A program made the translations under genes and the position numbers. The notes under the pieces are model-generated. The model did no database searches. It was not told the origin of the DNA and saw nothing but the letters and a program-made list of their open reading frames with translations. 64,000 nucleotides of DNA from Pseudobdellovibrionaceae bacterium (lineage in GTDB: Bacteria; Bdellovibrionota; Bdellovibrionia; Bdellovibrionales; Bdellovibrionaceae), in the NCBI GenBank assembly GCA_019637915.1, contig JAHBUV010000001.1:1458565-1522564 (forward strand). Reading direction: 5' to 3'. Positions 34,648 through 43,791 of this stretch are shown here, one piece after another. Position 1 is the stretch's first letter, and the number at the start of each line of letters is the position of its first letter.

Positions 34648-35778
34648 TCACCGGGTGAAGGTGACGCGGTAAATGGCGCCCATTTCATCATCGCTGATCA
34701 AAACGGAACCGTCGGGCAGAACCAGGACGTCCACGGGCCGCCCCCAAACTTTCTCCCCTTGTTTCCAGCCCTCGGCGAAGACCTCGTAGCCCTGGGGCTT
34801 GGAGCCGCTCATCGGCACCATCATGACCCGATAGCCTGTTTTTTTCGAACGGTTCCATGAACCGTGCTCGGCGATGAGGATTCGGCCCTTGTCGTTCGCC
34901 GGAAACATCGCCCCGTTGTAGAATTTCATTCCCAGGGCGGCGGTGTGCGGGGCCAGTTTCCACGCCGGGTGGACATAGGGTCCTTGCGCGCCGCAATCGC
35001 TTTTTTTGCCGTACTCGGGGTCGCGCAAGTCGCCCTGATGGCAGAAGGGAAAGCCGAAATGCGCTCCCGCTTTCGGCGCGTGATTCAGTTCATCCGCCGG
35101 CACGTCGTCCCCCATGTTGTCGCCGCCGTTGTCCGTGAACCACAGCTCCTTGGTTTGAGGATCCCAGTCGAATCCCACGGTGTTGCGAATGCCGCGGGCG
35201 AAGATCTCGCGCTGTTTCCCGTCGAGAGTCATGCGCGTGATGCTGGCGTAGATCTCGTTTTTCTCGAGGCAGATGTTGCAAGGCGCGCCCACCGGCACGT
35301 ACAGCCAGCCGTCCGGCCCGATGGCGATGTATTTCCAGCCGTGGTGACGGTCGGTGGGAAAATCCGAGCGCAGGATCCGGTACTTGGGCGGTTGATCCAG
35401 TTTCTTTTCGATGTCATCGAAACGCAGGATCCGCGAATTGTCCGCCACGTACAGGGAGCCCTGGTGAAAAGCCACGCCGTTCGGCATCGGCAGACCCGTC
35501 GCGATGGTGCGGGCTTTCTCGGTTTTTTTCCCTTGGGCCAGATTCGAAACGACGTTGGGGATGGCGTAGACGTTGCCCGCCGTGCGCGTTCCGATGAACA
35601 AGGTGCCGCCGGGGGAAAGCGCCATCTGCCGCGCATTGGGGACGTCGGAGGCCAGCACGGAGATCGAAAATCCCGGCGGCAGTTTGATTTGCTTCAATTG
35701 CTCCGCGGAGGGCATCGTGGCCGGGGCGAAAGCGCTGGACATCGAAATCGTCAGGAAGAGGGCGAACGGTTTTTTCAT
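34648..35778 (-). CDS. Exported PQQ-type sugar/sorbosone dehydrogenase-like beta-propeller
   Basis: A 376-residue protein with a signal peptide (AFAPA end). Beta-propeller blades with LPPGFSISVLA, GTLFIGTRTAGNVYA, DNSRILRF, DRHHGWKYIAIGPDGWLYVPVGAPCN, RGIRNTVGFDWDPQTKELWFTDNGGD and VLISDDEMGAIYRV are the pattern of quinoprotein glucose/sorbosone dehydrogenases. The substrate is unknown; without clear PQQ genes nearby it might work with scavenged cofactor or another ligand. Start at 35778 precedes the signal peptide; the long upstream frame is a shadow of the RRM gene region. Confidence 0.83.
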   Translation of the reverse strand: MKKPFALFLTISMSSAFAPATMPSAEQLKQIKLPPGFSISVLASDVPNARQMALSPGGTLFIGTRTAGNVYAIPNVVSNLAQGKKTEKARTIATGLPMPNGVAFHQGSLYVADNSRILRFDDIEKKLDQPPKYRILRSDFPTDRHHGWKYIAIGPDGWLYVPVGAPCNICLEKNEIYASITRMTLDGKQREIFARGIRNTVGFDWDPQTKELWFTDNGGDNMGDDVPADELNHAPKAGAHFGFPFCHQGDLRDPEYGKKSDCGAQGPYVHPAWKLAPHTAALGMKFYNGAMFPANDKGRILIAEHGSWNRSKKTGYRVMMVPMSGSKPQGYEVFAEGWKQGEKVWGRPVDVLVLPDGSVLISDDEMGAIYRVTFTR

Positions 35779-35858
35779 GAAACCATTCAAGGAGGGGCGA
35801 AAAAACCTGTCAACCCGGCCCACCGCATGTCGTGGTCTTTTCCTGGAGGCCACAAAAT

Positions 35859-35889
35859 AAAAAAGCCGGTGTTTCCACCGGCTTTTTTG
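35859..35889 (-). terminator. Terminator after the RRM gene (bidirectional shape)
   Basis: Arms 35861-35871 and 35876-35886 form an 11-bp stem (AAAAGCCGGTG) with a TTTC loop, flanked by A and T runs on both sides, 23 bp past the RRM stop on the minus strand. Confidence 0.85.
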
Positions 35890-35911
35890 TAGGACTTGAA
35901 CGTCCGGCTGA

Positions 35912-36229
35912 TTACCAGCCGCCGCCACGACCACCACGGCCGCCGCCGCCACCGAAACCGCCACCGCGGTTTTCACGGGGAGCCATCGGCTTGGCTTCGT
36001 TGACGGTCAAAGCGCGACCTTCATACTGAACGCCGTTGAAGCGCGAGATGGCTTCTTGAGCTTCAGAGTCGTTGGACATTTCCACAAAGCCGAAACCTTT
36101 GCTGCGGCCCGTGTCGCGATCCGTGATGATTTTCACGGAATCAACGGCGCCGCACTCGGAGAACGTGTCTGCGAGAGCTTGTTCGGTAGCGGAAAACGGC
36201 AGATTGCCGACGTAGAGCTTTTTACCCAT
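35912..36229 (-). CDS. Single-RRM, glycine-rich RNA-binding protein
   Basis: A 105-residue protein with one RRM fold: RNP2 is LYVGNL near the start and RNP1 is KGFGFVEM near residue 50. An Arg/Gly-rich tail (GGGFGGGGGRGG) follows, as in cyanobacterial and Bdellovibrio cold-responsive RNA-binding proteins. It likely binds single-stranded RNA and may work beside the RG-tailed DEAD helicase at 1.4 kb; the link is inference. GGAGG lies 6 bp before the ATG at 36229. Confidence 0.95.
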   Translation of the reverse strand: MGKKLYVGNLPFSATEQALADTFSECGAVDSVKIITDRDTGRSKGFGFVEMSNDSEAQEAISRFNGVQYEGRALTVNEAKPMAPRENRGGGFGGGGGRGGRGGGW

Positions 36230-36429
36230 AAAACCTCCAATTAGGACTGGGAGCCACTTCAGAGGATAGGGCCCAATGCCCGCAGACTCATAAAGAAGCA
36301 ATTCACTCGAAACGTGGGCACCCTATCATGACTGATCAGAATTTACCTAACGGATTTAGATGCCCCCTCAGGCCTCTGTCGCTCAAATACAACGCATTGC
36401 ATAATTTTTACGCTCCTGGGTGGCGGGGA

Positions 36430-36465
36430 CCCCCTTTTCCTCCCCAAGATAAGAGAGGAAGGGGG
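36430..36465 (+). promoter_or_regulatory. Hairpin that buries the ribosome-binding site of the DUF2914 gene
   Basis: CCCCCTTTTCCTC (36430-36442) pairs with GAGGAAGGGGG (36455-36465), leaving a TT bulge and a 12-base loop. The right arm is the purine-rich ribosome site for ATG 36472. No T tract follows, so it is not a terminator. Confidence 0.6.
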
Positions 36466-36471
36466 CCTCCC

Positions 36472-37566
36472 ATGGTGAATTCCTGGAAAGAACGCCTGAC
36501 GGCTTATTACGAAAAGCACGAGCTCAAGGCCGACATCGGCTTTTTTCTCGGCGGTTTTCTGGTGGATGTCTTCACCCTGGCCGACATCGACGACCCCTTC
36601 AGCATCGCCCAACAGGTCATTTACCTGACCCTGGTCGGCGCCATTCTCCATTACGACTTCCTGCAGGCCCGCGGGTTGCTCAAAATCCCGGAGCGGTGGA
36701 GCAGAGCCTGGAACTTCCGGCACCTGGCCCTGCATTTCCTGCTGGGAAGCCTGCTCAGCATCTATTCCCTCTTTTTCCTGAAGAGCTCGTCGTTCTTCTC
36801 GTCCATCGGTTTTGTCCTGATCCTGATGGGCCTGATGATCGCCAACGAGATGAAGAGCATGCAAAAGCACGCCGACATCAAGATCGGCCTGTACGTCATC
36901 TGCGTCTTTTCATTTTTCTCGATGCTCTTTCCGGTGCTGCTCGGATTCGTCGGCCGCTTGCCTTTCACCCTGTCGGTCGCTACCACTTTGTTGATGATTT
37001 ACGGCGCTTACCGCCTGCTGCTGCGGCGGATCCATGACGCCCCGTCGTTGCGGCGCCATCTCGTGGCGCCGGGGGGCGCGGTGATGGGCCTTTTCCTGCT
37101 GTTTTACCTGATCGGCTGGATTCCCCCCGTGCCGCTGTCCGTGCAGAACATGGGCATCTACCACCACATCGAAAAAATCGACGGCAACTACGTGCTGTCC
37201 CACGAAAAGCCGTCCTGGAAATTCTGGCAGAACGGCGACCAGGATTTTTACGCCGAGCCCGGGGACAAGATTTATTTCTTCGCGCGGATTTTTTCACCGG
37301 GACGTTTCGATGACTCCGTGATCCTGCACTGGTCCTACAAGGATCCGCGCGCCGGCTGGAAATCCACGGACCGCGTGGCCATGCGGGTGACCGGAGGGCG
37401 GCGCAACGGCTACCGCGGTTTCTCCGTGAAGCAGAACTACGCGCCGGGCTCCTGGCGCGTGAGCGTGGAAACCACCGACGCGCGCGAGATCGGCCGCCTT
37501 TATTTCAACGTGATTCCCGTGCCGGAAGCCGATCCGCAGCGCCGCTTCGAAGAAAGCATTCAGTGA
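36472..37566 (+). CDS. Multi-spanning membrane protein with C-terminal DUF2914-like domain
   Basis: A 364-residue inner-membrane protein. Seven or so hydrophobic segments occupy the first 230 residues (for example FRHLALHFLLGSLLSIYSLFF, SIGFVLILMGLMIA). A soluble C-terminal domain of about 100 residues with ILHWSYKDPRAGWKS, RNGYRGFSVKQNYAPGSWRV and YFNVIP resembles DUF2914, a beta-sandwich found in exported or membrane proteins. Function unknown. Start ATG 36472 is chosen because of the strong ribosome site; 48 codons upstream in frame contain the hairpin and are unlikely to be translated. Confidence 0.75.
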   Translation: MVNSWKERLTAYYEKHELKADIGFFLGGFLVDVFTLADIDDPFSIAQQVIYLTLVGAILHYDFLQARGLLKIPERWSRAWNFRHLALHFLLGSLLSIYSLFFLKSSSFFSSIGFVLILMGLMIANEMKSMQKHADIKIGLYVICVFSFFSMLFPVLLGFVGRLPFTLSVATTLLMIYGAYRLLLRRIHDAPSLRRHLVAPGGAVMGLFLLFYLIGWIPPVPLSVQNMGIYHHIEKIDGNYVLSHEKPSWKFWQNGDQDFYAEPGDKIYFFARIFSPGRFDDSVILHWSYKDPRAGWKSTDRVAMRVTGGRRNGYRGFSVKQNYAPGSWRVSVETTDAREIGRLYFNVIPVPEADPQRRFEESIQ

Positions 37567-37576
37567 GGTTCGGCTC

Positions 37577-38212
37577 TCAGAGCAACACCAGGTGGCGCTC
37601 GACGTCGAGCACGGGGGACGAGAGCGGTTCGATGCGGGCCTGCAGGTTCTTGAATTTCCCGCGGGCGAGCCGCAGCTCCTCATCGATTTTTTCCCGGCGG
37701 CCTTTCAGCAGAAAGTATTTGCCCCCGGCGGCGTGATAGTTCCGGCTGATGTCCAGGATCACGTCGATGGGCTTGAACGCCCGCGCCGTCACCAGCTCGA
37801 TCCCCGGCAGGTCGCGGGGGATTTCCCCGTGCACGCGCAGGTTCGGCGCGAAGGACCGGCAGCGCTCCAGGAATTCCCTTTTCTTTTTGCTCTTTTCATA
37901 AAGATGCCAGGTGATCCCCGGGAACTGGATGGCGTAAAGCGCGCCGGGCAAACCGCCGCCGGACCCGAAATCCGCGACCTCTTTCAAGCCGGGGGGGAAC
38001 AGCGGCAAGGGCAGCAGGCAATCGATGACATGGTTGTCGACGAGCTCCGCCTTCGACATCTGGCGGCTGATCAAGTTCATTTCCTCGTTCGCGGACCACA
38101 GCAGATCCAGGTAGGAGCGCAAGGCCGGCAAGGCTTCCGGGCGGAAGCCCAGCTGAAGAAAAATCGGGATTCGTTGATCGTCCTGCGCGTGTTCCGACAA
38201 GCCCTGTTCCAT
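37577..38212 (-). CDS. rsmG: 16S rRNA (guanine527-N7)-methyltransferase RsmG
   Basis: A 211-residue SAM-dependent methyltransferase modifying G527 of 16S rRNA; loss causes low-level streptomycin resistance in many bacteria. Signatures are NEEMNLISR, DFGSGGGLPG (SAM loop), KSKKKREFLE and TARAFKP. The first ATG is at 38212; a TTG three codons upstream is also possible. The usual gidA/parA neighbours are not present here. Convergent with the DUF2914 gene. Confidence 0.92.
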   Translation of the reverse strand: MEQGLSEHAQDDQRIPIFLQLGFRPEALPALRSYLDLLWSANEEMNLISRQMSKAELVDNHVIDCLLPLPLFPPGLKEVADFGSGGGLPGALYAIQFPGITWHLYEKSKKKREFLERCRSFAPNLRVHGEIPRDLPGIELVTARAFKPIDVILDISRNYHAAGGKYFLLKGRREKIDEELRLARGKFKNLQARIEPLSSPVLDVERHLVLL

Positions 38213-38294
38213 TTCGTGCAAATTTGCGTTGTGTCCCGGATCCGATTTCCTAAAATAAGGCTAAAAGTGGGAAACGTCACTCAAAGTTGAGCCT

Positions 38295-40253
38295 ATGAAA
38301 ATTCTGGCAGTCGATCCCGGTTACCAAGGTCTGCGCAACGCCTTTCGCGGCACCCTCACCATCGTCATCGCTTTTCTTTTGCTGTCCTTCCTGGCCCGGC
38401 ACTGGCAACAGCCCGCGACCCTGGCCTTCGTCGGCGTCCTGATCGCCATGATGAGCTCCATGGTCGTCAACGATCCCACCCTCCGCGGGCAAAAGATCAC
38501 TTTGCTCCTGCTGGTTTTCCCCGGTTCCCTGGGACCCGTCCTGTCGATTTGGCTGAGTGAGCACCCCAACTGGCGTCTGGGCGTGTTTTTCGCCATCACT
38601 TTCTGCGCCGTTTGTTTGCGGCGCTTCGGCCCCCGCGCCACCGCCCTTGGTTTCATCCTGTTCATGTCCTATTTCACGCCGCTCTTTTTCCCCCTCTCCA
38701 CCGACGCCATCCCGTGGGTGCTGGGCTCGGTGGCGATGGCCCTGGCCCTGTCGTTCGCCATGCGCTTTTGGATTTTCCCGGACCCTCCGGAAAAACTGCT
38801 GTCCCTTTTCCTGCGCGGTTTTCAGGAACAAACGGAGGATGTGCTGCGGCTTTTGTCGGAAGGGCTGCGCGACCCCGGCCGCGACGAGCATTTCACGCGG
38901 AAAATCCGCGGCCACATGGAAAGGATCACGACGTTGATCCTTTCCATCGAGCAGTTTCTGAACACCACCGCCTCGCGCAGACTGCGCTCCGGCGCCGAAG
39001 CCCTGCAGATGTCGCTTTTCGAAAGGGACTTGAATTTGCGGCGGCTGCTGGAAGCCACGAGCGCTTTGCTGAAGAATCCGCGCCCGGAATTTCCGTCCCG
39101 CCCGGCCCTCGCCCAGGCGGTGGATCTGGCGCTGGCGGGGAAACCCCTGCCCCCCGGCTCCTTCCATCACGAGGCGGTGCGCGATTTCATCTCGGTCCTG
39201 GAGCAAGTCTCGATGAACCGCCGCCAGCCCTTGGTGGACCCGAAAGCCTTCGAGCAGGTCGTGCAAGAGATCCAGGAGGAGAAAAAAACACCGCTGGCGT
39301 CCTCCACTTCCTGGACGTCCCTGCACCTGACGACCAAGCAGGCGATTCAGGCCACGTTGGCCACCGCCCTCGCGTCCTTCCTGGGCACGGCCATTTCGCC
39401 GCAGCGCTGGTACTGGGCCTCCCTCACCGCCTTCGTGGTTTTTGCCGGCGCCTCGAGAGGGGAAACGCTGACCCGGGCTTTTTTGCGCATTCTGGGGACT
39501 TTCGCGGGCCTGGTGATGGGCTTCCTGATCGCTTACGGGCTGGCCGGCCATCCCCGCCTCGAGTGGAGCGCGGTGATCCTGTTCATTTTCCTCGGGCTCT
39601 GGGGGGCGCGTTTCGCTTTCGGTTTTTTCTCGGCGTTGGCCTTCACCCTGATGCTCTCCGTGCTTTTCGATCTGATGGGACAGCTCACTTCGGCCATTCT
39701 GATCCTGCGCCTCGAGGAAACGGCCTTGGGCGCGGTGGTGGGCGCGCTGATCAGCGCGGTGATCCTGCCGACCTCCACGCGCTCCACCGTGCGCGCCGCC
39801 ATGGCGAAGCTGTTCCGCACCATGGGGGATGTGCTGCAGGATCTGCCGATCGCGACCCCGGACCTCTCCGCCCGGCGCAAGCTGGTGCGGGCCTTGCGGA
39901 ACATGGATCGCGATCTGCAGGCCGTGCGGACCAGCTCGCTGCCCATCGTGCAGCGCTGGTCCCTGATGAAGAAAGGACATCTGCCCGCCGCCCTTCATGA
40001 TCTGTCCACGCTGTCGCATTACCTGCGGCATCTGGCCATGAACAGCCTCCCCCTGGACGAGACGGACTTTCGCAAGACCAAAGAGTCCTGCCTGCGCCTG
40101 GCGCAGCAATTCAGGGAACAAGCGCAGCGCCTGGAGAGCGATCAGACGAAGCATGCCCCGAACCCGGAGGTGGTGGTGGAAAAAGACGTGGAGAATCACT
40201 TCCTGTCGCGCTGCCAGCAGGTGCTCGCGGAATTTTCCAAACGGCGGATTTGA
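38295..40253 (+). CDS. FUSC-family inner-membrane protein (aromatic acid exporter-like)
   Basis: A 652-residue membrane protein built as two repeats of hydrophobic helix bundles (about residues 15-155 and 350-500), each followed by a cytoplasmic helical domain. Segments such as RGTLTIVIAFLLLSFLAR and KQAIQATLATALASFLG, and the GRP-like RWYWASLTAFVVFAGASRGETLTRAFLRILGTFAGLVMG motif region, match the FUSC/YccS/AaeB group that exports fusaric or hydroxybenzoic acids. The substrate is unknown. It is convergent with, and 3 bp from, a TetR gene, which may control it or another target. A 640-codon antisense frame here is a shadow. Confidence 0.82.
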   Translation: MKILAVDPGYQGLRNAFRGTLTIVIAFLLLSFLARHWQQPATLAFVGVLIAMMSSMVVNDPTLRGQKITLLLLVFPGSLGPVLSIWLSEHPNWRLGVFFAITFCAVCLRRFGPRATALGFILFMSYFTPLFFPLSTDAIPWVLGSVAMALALSFAMRFWIFPDPPEKLLSLFLRGFQEQTEDVLRLLSEGLRDPGRDEHFTRKIRGHMERITTLILSIEQFLNTTASRRLRSGAEALQMSLFERDLNLRRLLEATSALLKNPRPEFPSRPALAQAVDLALAGKPLPPGSFHHEAVRDFISVLEQVSMNRRQPLVDPKAFEQVVQEIQEEKKTPLASSTSWTSLHLTTKQAIQATLATALASFLGTAISPQRWYWASLTAFVVFAGASRGETLTRAFLRILGTFAGLVMGFLIAYGLAGHPRLEWSAVILFIFLGLWGARFAFGFFSALAFTLMLSVLFDLMGQLTSAILILRLEETALGAVVGALISAVILPTSTRSTVRAAMAKLFRTMGDVLQDLPIATPDLSARRKLVRALRNMDRDLQAVRTSSLPIVQRWSLMKKGHLPAALHDLSTLSHYLRHLAMNSLPLDETDFRKTKESCLRLAQQFREQAQRLESDQTKHAPNPEVVVEKDVENHFLSRCQQVLAEFSKRRI

Positions 40254-40256
40254 ACT

Positions 40257-40826
40257 TCAGTCCTCGAGATTCCGCAGGATCTGTTCGCGGGCCCGCGGGA
40301 GGGCCTCCGCGTCCTCGGTGACCCGCGCGATCAGCTGCGCGCCCAGACCCGCGGACATCACCGCCTGGGCGAGTTCCCGCGCCGGGAGATCGCGGCGGAA
40401 GATTTTTTTCTTCTGTCCTTCGGCGACGCACTCCACGACCCAGGCCTCCTGGGAGGAGAACATCTTGCGCAACAGCTTGCGGGTGTTTTTGGAGACCGAG
40501 TGGTAATCGGCGATCATCGCCGACATCGGGCAAAGCTTCCCCGAGTCCGATGAAAAATCCCGGAAGAGATCGAACAACGCCTGGATTCTTTCGCGGGGCT
40601 CCCGTTCTTGAACGCTTTCCGCCCAGCGCAGGAACCGCTGGTGGTAGTCTTTCACCATTTCCTCGCCCAGTTCCTCTTTCGAGGCGAAATGATCGTAGAG
40701 ACTGGGCTTGCGAATGCCGAGAAGGTCGGCGACGTGCTGGAAGCTGAAACCGTTAAAGCCGAAGGTCTGCAACAAACCGGTGGCTTCACGCAAGGCGCGG
40801 ATCTTGGTCCCTTCTTTCACGGCCAT
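40257..40826 (-). CDS. TetR-family transcriptional regulator
   Basis: A 189-residue repressor. The helix-turn-helix is visible in GFSFQHVADLLGIRKPSLYDHFASKEEL (split here by function: the recognition helix is KPSLYDHF), followed by an all-helical ligand domain. GGAGG lies 7 bases before ATG 40826. A perfect 20-bp palindrome sits 34 bp upstream, a likely autoregulatory operator. The gene follows proS on the same strand and faces the FUSC gene, a plausible but unproven target. Confidence 0.92.
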   Translation of the reverse strand: MAVKEGTKIRALREATGLLQTFGFNGFSFQHVADLLGIRKPSLYDHFASKEELGEEMVKDYHQRFLRWAESVQEREPRERIQALFDLFRDFSSDSGKLCPMSAMIADYHSVSKNTRKLLRKMFSSQEAWVVECVAEGQKKKIFRRDLPARELAQAVMSAGLGAQLIARVTEDAEALPRAREQILRNLED

Positions 40827-40860
40827 GACGGCACCTCCGCGGGAAAACACCGGTGCGCTC

Positions 40861-40880
40861 ATCCTACCTGGTGGTAGGAT
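40861..40880 (-). promoter_or_regulatory. Probable operator of the TetR regulator
   Basis: Perfect inverted repeat ATCCTACC-TGGT-GGTAGGAT between proS and the TetR gene, at the expected promoter position of the latter. TACC/GGTA half-sites are common in TetR-family operators. Confidence 0.75.
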
Positions 40881-40910
40881 CTCCGTCCACGCCTTTCCCG
40901 GAGGACGGGC

Positions 40911-42416
40911 TCAGTAGGATTTCGCGAAGATCACGCGCTTCGAGGAAGGCTGACCGGTGAAAATGCACTGGCCTTTCTCCTCTTTCCCTTCGAGAGGAAT
41001 GCAGCGGGGGGTGACTTTCAGGCGCGCCAGGACCTCATGACCGATGGCGGCCGGGTTCCAATGAACGGCCGCGAAGCCGCCGGCTTTGTCCTCGTCGCCC
41101 GAGAAGAACGCTTCGAACTCGGCGAGAGAGTCGATGCGCTTGAGGTTCTCGTCGCGGAAGGCGGCGGCTTTTTTAAACAGATTGCTTTGGATCTCGGCCA
41201 GGATGTCCGGCAGGGTCTGGACGAACTGCGCGCGCGGGATGCCGGACTTTTCCTTCGGTCCTTTGTCGCGGCGGCCGACGAAGACCTCGCCCTTGGCGAT
41301 GTCGCGCGGGCCCACTTCCACCCGCACCGGCACGCCTTGCTTGATGGCCTGCCAGGCTTTGTCGCCGCCGCGCATGTCGCGGTCGTCGACCTTCACGCGG
41401 ATGGCGCGGCCGTCGTACTTCTGAGCGCGCAGTTCTTTTTCCAGGGAACGCACGAACTCGAGCACGCCGTCGCGTTCTTTTTCATCGCGATAAATCGGCA
41501 TCAACACCACGTGAACCGGTGCCAGGCGGGGCGGCAGCACGAGGCCGTTGTCATCCGAGTGGGTCATGATCAAACCGCCGATCAAGCGGGTCGACACGCC
41601 CCACGAGGTGGTCCACGCCGTTTCCTGCGCGCCGTCCTTGTTCAGGAACTTGATGCCGGAGGCGCTGGCGAAGTTCTGGCCCAGGAAGTGCGAGGTGCCG
41701 GCCTGCAGGGCTTTCCGGTCCTGCATCATGGCTTCGATGGTGTAGGTGTCGACGGCGCCCGGGAAGCGTTCGTCCGGGGTCTTCATGCCCTTGATCACCG
41801 GCACGGCCATGTAATTCTCGGCGAAGTCGGCGTAGACGTCGAGCATGCGCAGGGTCTCTTCCACCGCCTCCTGCGAAGTGGCGTGCACGGTGTGGCCCTC
41901 TTGCCAGAGGAACTCCGCCGTGCGCAGGAACATGCGCGTGCGCATCTCCCAGCGCATGACGTTGCACCACTGATTCATGAGGATGGGAAGATCACGGTAC
42001 GAGTGCACCCACTTGGCGTACATGTGACCGATGATGGTCTCGCTCGTCGGGCGGATGATGTGCGGCTCTTCGAGGGCGCTGGCGGGATCGGGGCGCAATT
42101 TGCCGTCCGGACCGGCTTTCAAACGGTGGTGGGTGACGACGGCGCATTCTTTGGCGAAGCCATCGACGTGGGCGGCCTCCTGCTCGAGAAAGCTCAGCGG
42201 GATCAGCAAGGGGAAGTAGGCGTTCACGTGGCCGGTGTCCTTGAACATGCCGTCCAGCACTGACTGCATGTTCTCCCAAAGAGCGTAACCCCAAGGCTTG
42301 ATGACCATGCACCCGCGCACCGGCGAGTTCTCCGCCAGGTCCGCGGCTTTGATGACCGCCTGGTACCATTCGGGATAGTTTTGAGCTCTTGTCGGGGTCA
42401 CTGCGCTGTCAGCCAT
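40911..42416 (-). CDS. proS: Prolyl-tRNA synthetase (archaeal/eukaryotic-type)
   Basis: A 501-residue class II synthetase charging tRNA-Pro. Motif 2 is RWEMRTRMFLRTAEFLWQEGH, motif 3 is GGLIMTHSDDNGLVLPP, and the anticodon-binding domain follows (PVHVVLMPI, VDDRDMRGGDKAWQAI). The C-terminus ends Lys-Ser-Tyr, the hallmark of the short archaeal/eukaryotic type, and the bacterial editing insertion is absent. Divergent from the ChaA-like gene. Confidence 0.95.
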   Translation of the reverse strand: MADSAVTPTRAQNYPEWYQAVIKAADLAENSPVRGCMVIKPWGYALWENMQSVLDGMFKDTGHVNAYFPLLIPLSFLEQEAAHVDGFAKECAVVTHHRLKAGPDGKLRPDPASALEEPHIIRPTSETIIGHMYAKWVHSYRDLPILMNQWCNVMRWEMRTRMFLRTAEFLWQEGHTVHATSQEAVEETLRMLDVYADFAENYMAVPVIKGMKTPDERFPGAVDTYTIEAMMQDRKALQAGTSHFLGQNFASASGIKFLNKDGAQETAWTTSWGVSTRLIGGLIMTHSDDNGLVLPPRLAPVHVVLMPIYRDEKERDGVLEFVRSLEKELRAQKYDGRAIRVKVDDRDMRGGDKAWQAIKQGVPVRVEVGPRDIAKGEVFVGRRDKGPKEKSGIPRAQFVQTLPDILAEIQSNLFKKAAAFRDENLKRIDSLAEFEAFFSGDEDKAGGFAAVHWNPAAIGHEVLARLKVTPRCIPLEGKEEKGQCIFTGQPSSKRVIFAKSY

Positions 42417-42555
42417 GGGAACCTTTCATCAAAGACGCCGGGATTCGGCCCCTTCAGAAAAACCTCAACTGAACTCGCAAAGCAACTGCGGAGAGAGCCA
42501 CTGATGGCGCGCGGCGTCTTTGAACTCTCCTCCCGTCTATTTTATAGGTCTGTGC

Positions 42556-43665
42556 ATGGCGAATTCCTCTGGCAGCAAAAAAGAAAAGCTTTTCGACAGT
42601 TCTCATGCCGTCTCCATCCTTTGCGGGATCGTGTTGGCGGTGGTTTTAAGCCTGGGGCACATCAGCCCTTGGATCGCGCCGATCGCCATTCTGTTCCTCG
42701 CCACGGCGGTGATGATGGCCGTTCACCATGCCGAGGTGATCGCGCTGCGGGTGGGGCCTTCGCTCGGGGCTTTGATCCTCGCGCTGTCCGTGACGGTCAT
42801 CGAGGTCGGCCTGATCGTTTCGCTGATGAGCAACGACACGCCGGACTCCTTGATGGTGGCGCGGGACACGGTGTTTTCGGCCGTGATCATCGTGACCAAC
42901 GGGATCATGGGCGTCTGTCTGCTGATCGGCGGATTGAAATTCAAGGAGCTGGGGTTTCACGTCGGCGGCGCGAGCTCGCTGCTGTCGGCGCTGGTGGTTT
43001 TGTCGGGTTTGACCCTGGTCCTGCCGAACTTCACCACGTCCACCGTCCCCGGCACCTACAGCACGGCGCAGTTGATCTTCGTCTCGATCGCTTGCGTGTT
43101 TTTGTATTTCAGCCTGGTGTTCTCGCAGACCGTGACCCACAAGGATTATTTCGAGCCCCTGTCGACGCAAAAAGAAGAGGAGCTGGAAGAGGCGGAGTAC
43201 ATCCCTTCGCGCCAGCGCGCCTGGATCAGCTTCGCGGGTCTGCTGCTCACCCTGTGCGTGGTGATCGGTCTGGCGAAAGCGCTGAGTCCCTCCATCGAGG
43301 CCGGCGTGAACGCCATGGGCGCGCCGCGGACCCTCGTCGGGATCGTCATCGCCTTGCTGGTGCTGGCGCCTGAAACCTGGGCGGCGGTTTCCGCGGCCCG
43401 CACCAATCAACTTCAGACCAGCCTGAATTTGGCCCTGGGCTCCGGCGCGGCGAGCATCGCGCTGACCGTTCCCGTGGTCAGCGTTTTCTCGATCATGACG
43501 GACCGCCAGCTGGTTTTGGGTTTGGACGGCAAGGGCCTGGTCTTTCTGATCATGACCTTCATCACTGGCGGCCTGACCCTCGGAGGCGGCCGCGGCACCG
43601 CCCTCATGGGCATCATGCACCTAGCAATCCTCCTCGCCTTCCTCGCCCTCAACTTTATCCCCTAA
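42556..43665 (+). CDS. ChaA-type Ca2+(Na+)/H+ antiporter
   Basis: A 369-residue cation/proton exchanger with about 11 transmembrane helices. The two acidic alpha repeats are ALSVTVIEVGLIVSLM and APETWAAVSAARTNQLQTSLNLALGSGAASI, with a charged cytoplasmic loop (STQKEEELEEAEYIPSRQ) between. It likely expels Ca2+ or Na+ across the inner membrane. Start ATG 42556 (MANSSGSKKEK) chosen over an earlier in-frame ATG at 42520. A decayed REP-like arm begins at its stop codon. Confidence 0.88.
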   Translation: MANSSGSKKEKLFDSSHAVSILCGIVLAVVLSLGHISPWIAPIAILFLATAVMMAVHHAEVIALRVGPSLGALILALSVTVIEVGLIVSLMSNDTPDSLMVARDTVFSAVIIVTNGIMGVCLLIGGLKFKELGFHVGGASSLLSALVVLSGLTLVLPNFTTSTVPGTYSTAQLIFVSIACVFLYFSLVFSQTVTHKDYFEPLSTQKEEELEEAEYIPSRQRAWISFAGLLLTLCVVIGLAKALSPSIEAGVNAMGAPRTLVGIVIALLVLAPETWAAVSAARTNQLQTSLNLALGSGAASIALTVPVVSVFSIMTDRQLVLGLDGKGLVFLIMTFITGGLTLGGGRGTALMGIMHLAILLAFLALNFIP

Positions 43666-43695
43666 AAGGTGCCAGGTCCTGTTTGGTGATGCGGC
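43664..43695 (+). repeat. REP-like element, decayed (left arm only)
   Basis: AAAAGGTGCCAGGTCCTGTT and the following TGGTGATGCG match the left arm of the full palindromes at 44440 and 52266, but no right arm follows. It overlaps the ChaA-like stop codon. Confidence 0.75.
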
Positions 43696-43791
43696 GCCCC
43701 CCGAAAAGGGCCCCGTCCCGCGGGCCTCAACGCCGTTTCCTTTCCGAAACTGTGTCGGCTATCCCCGCGAAGTTCCTGGCCTTCTGAATAT

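Noticed and set aside
38277-40199. 640-codon minus-strand frame across the FUSC gene
   Set aside because: Composition dominated by His, Gln, Arg and Gly, as expected from antisense of a GC-rich gene; FUSC helices on the plus strand are clear.
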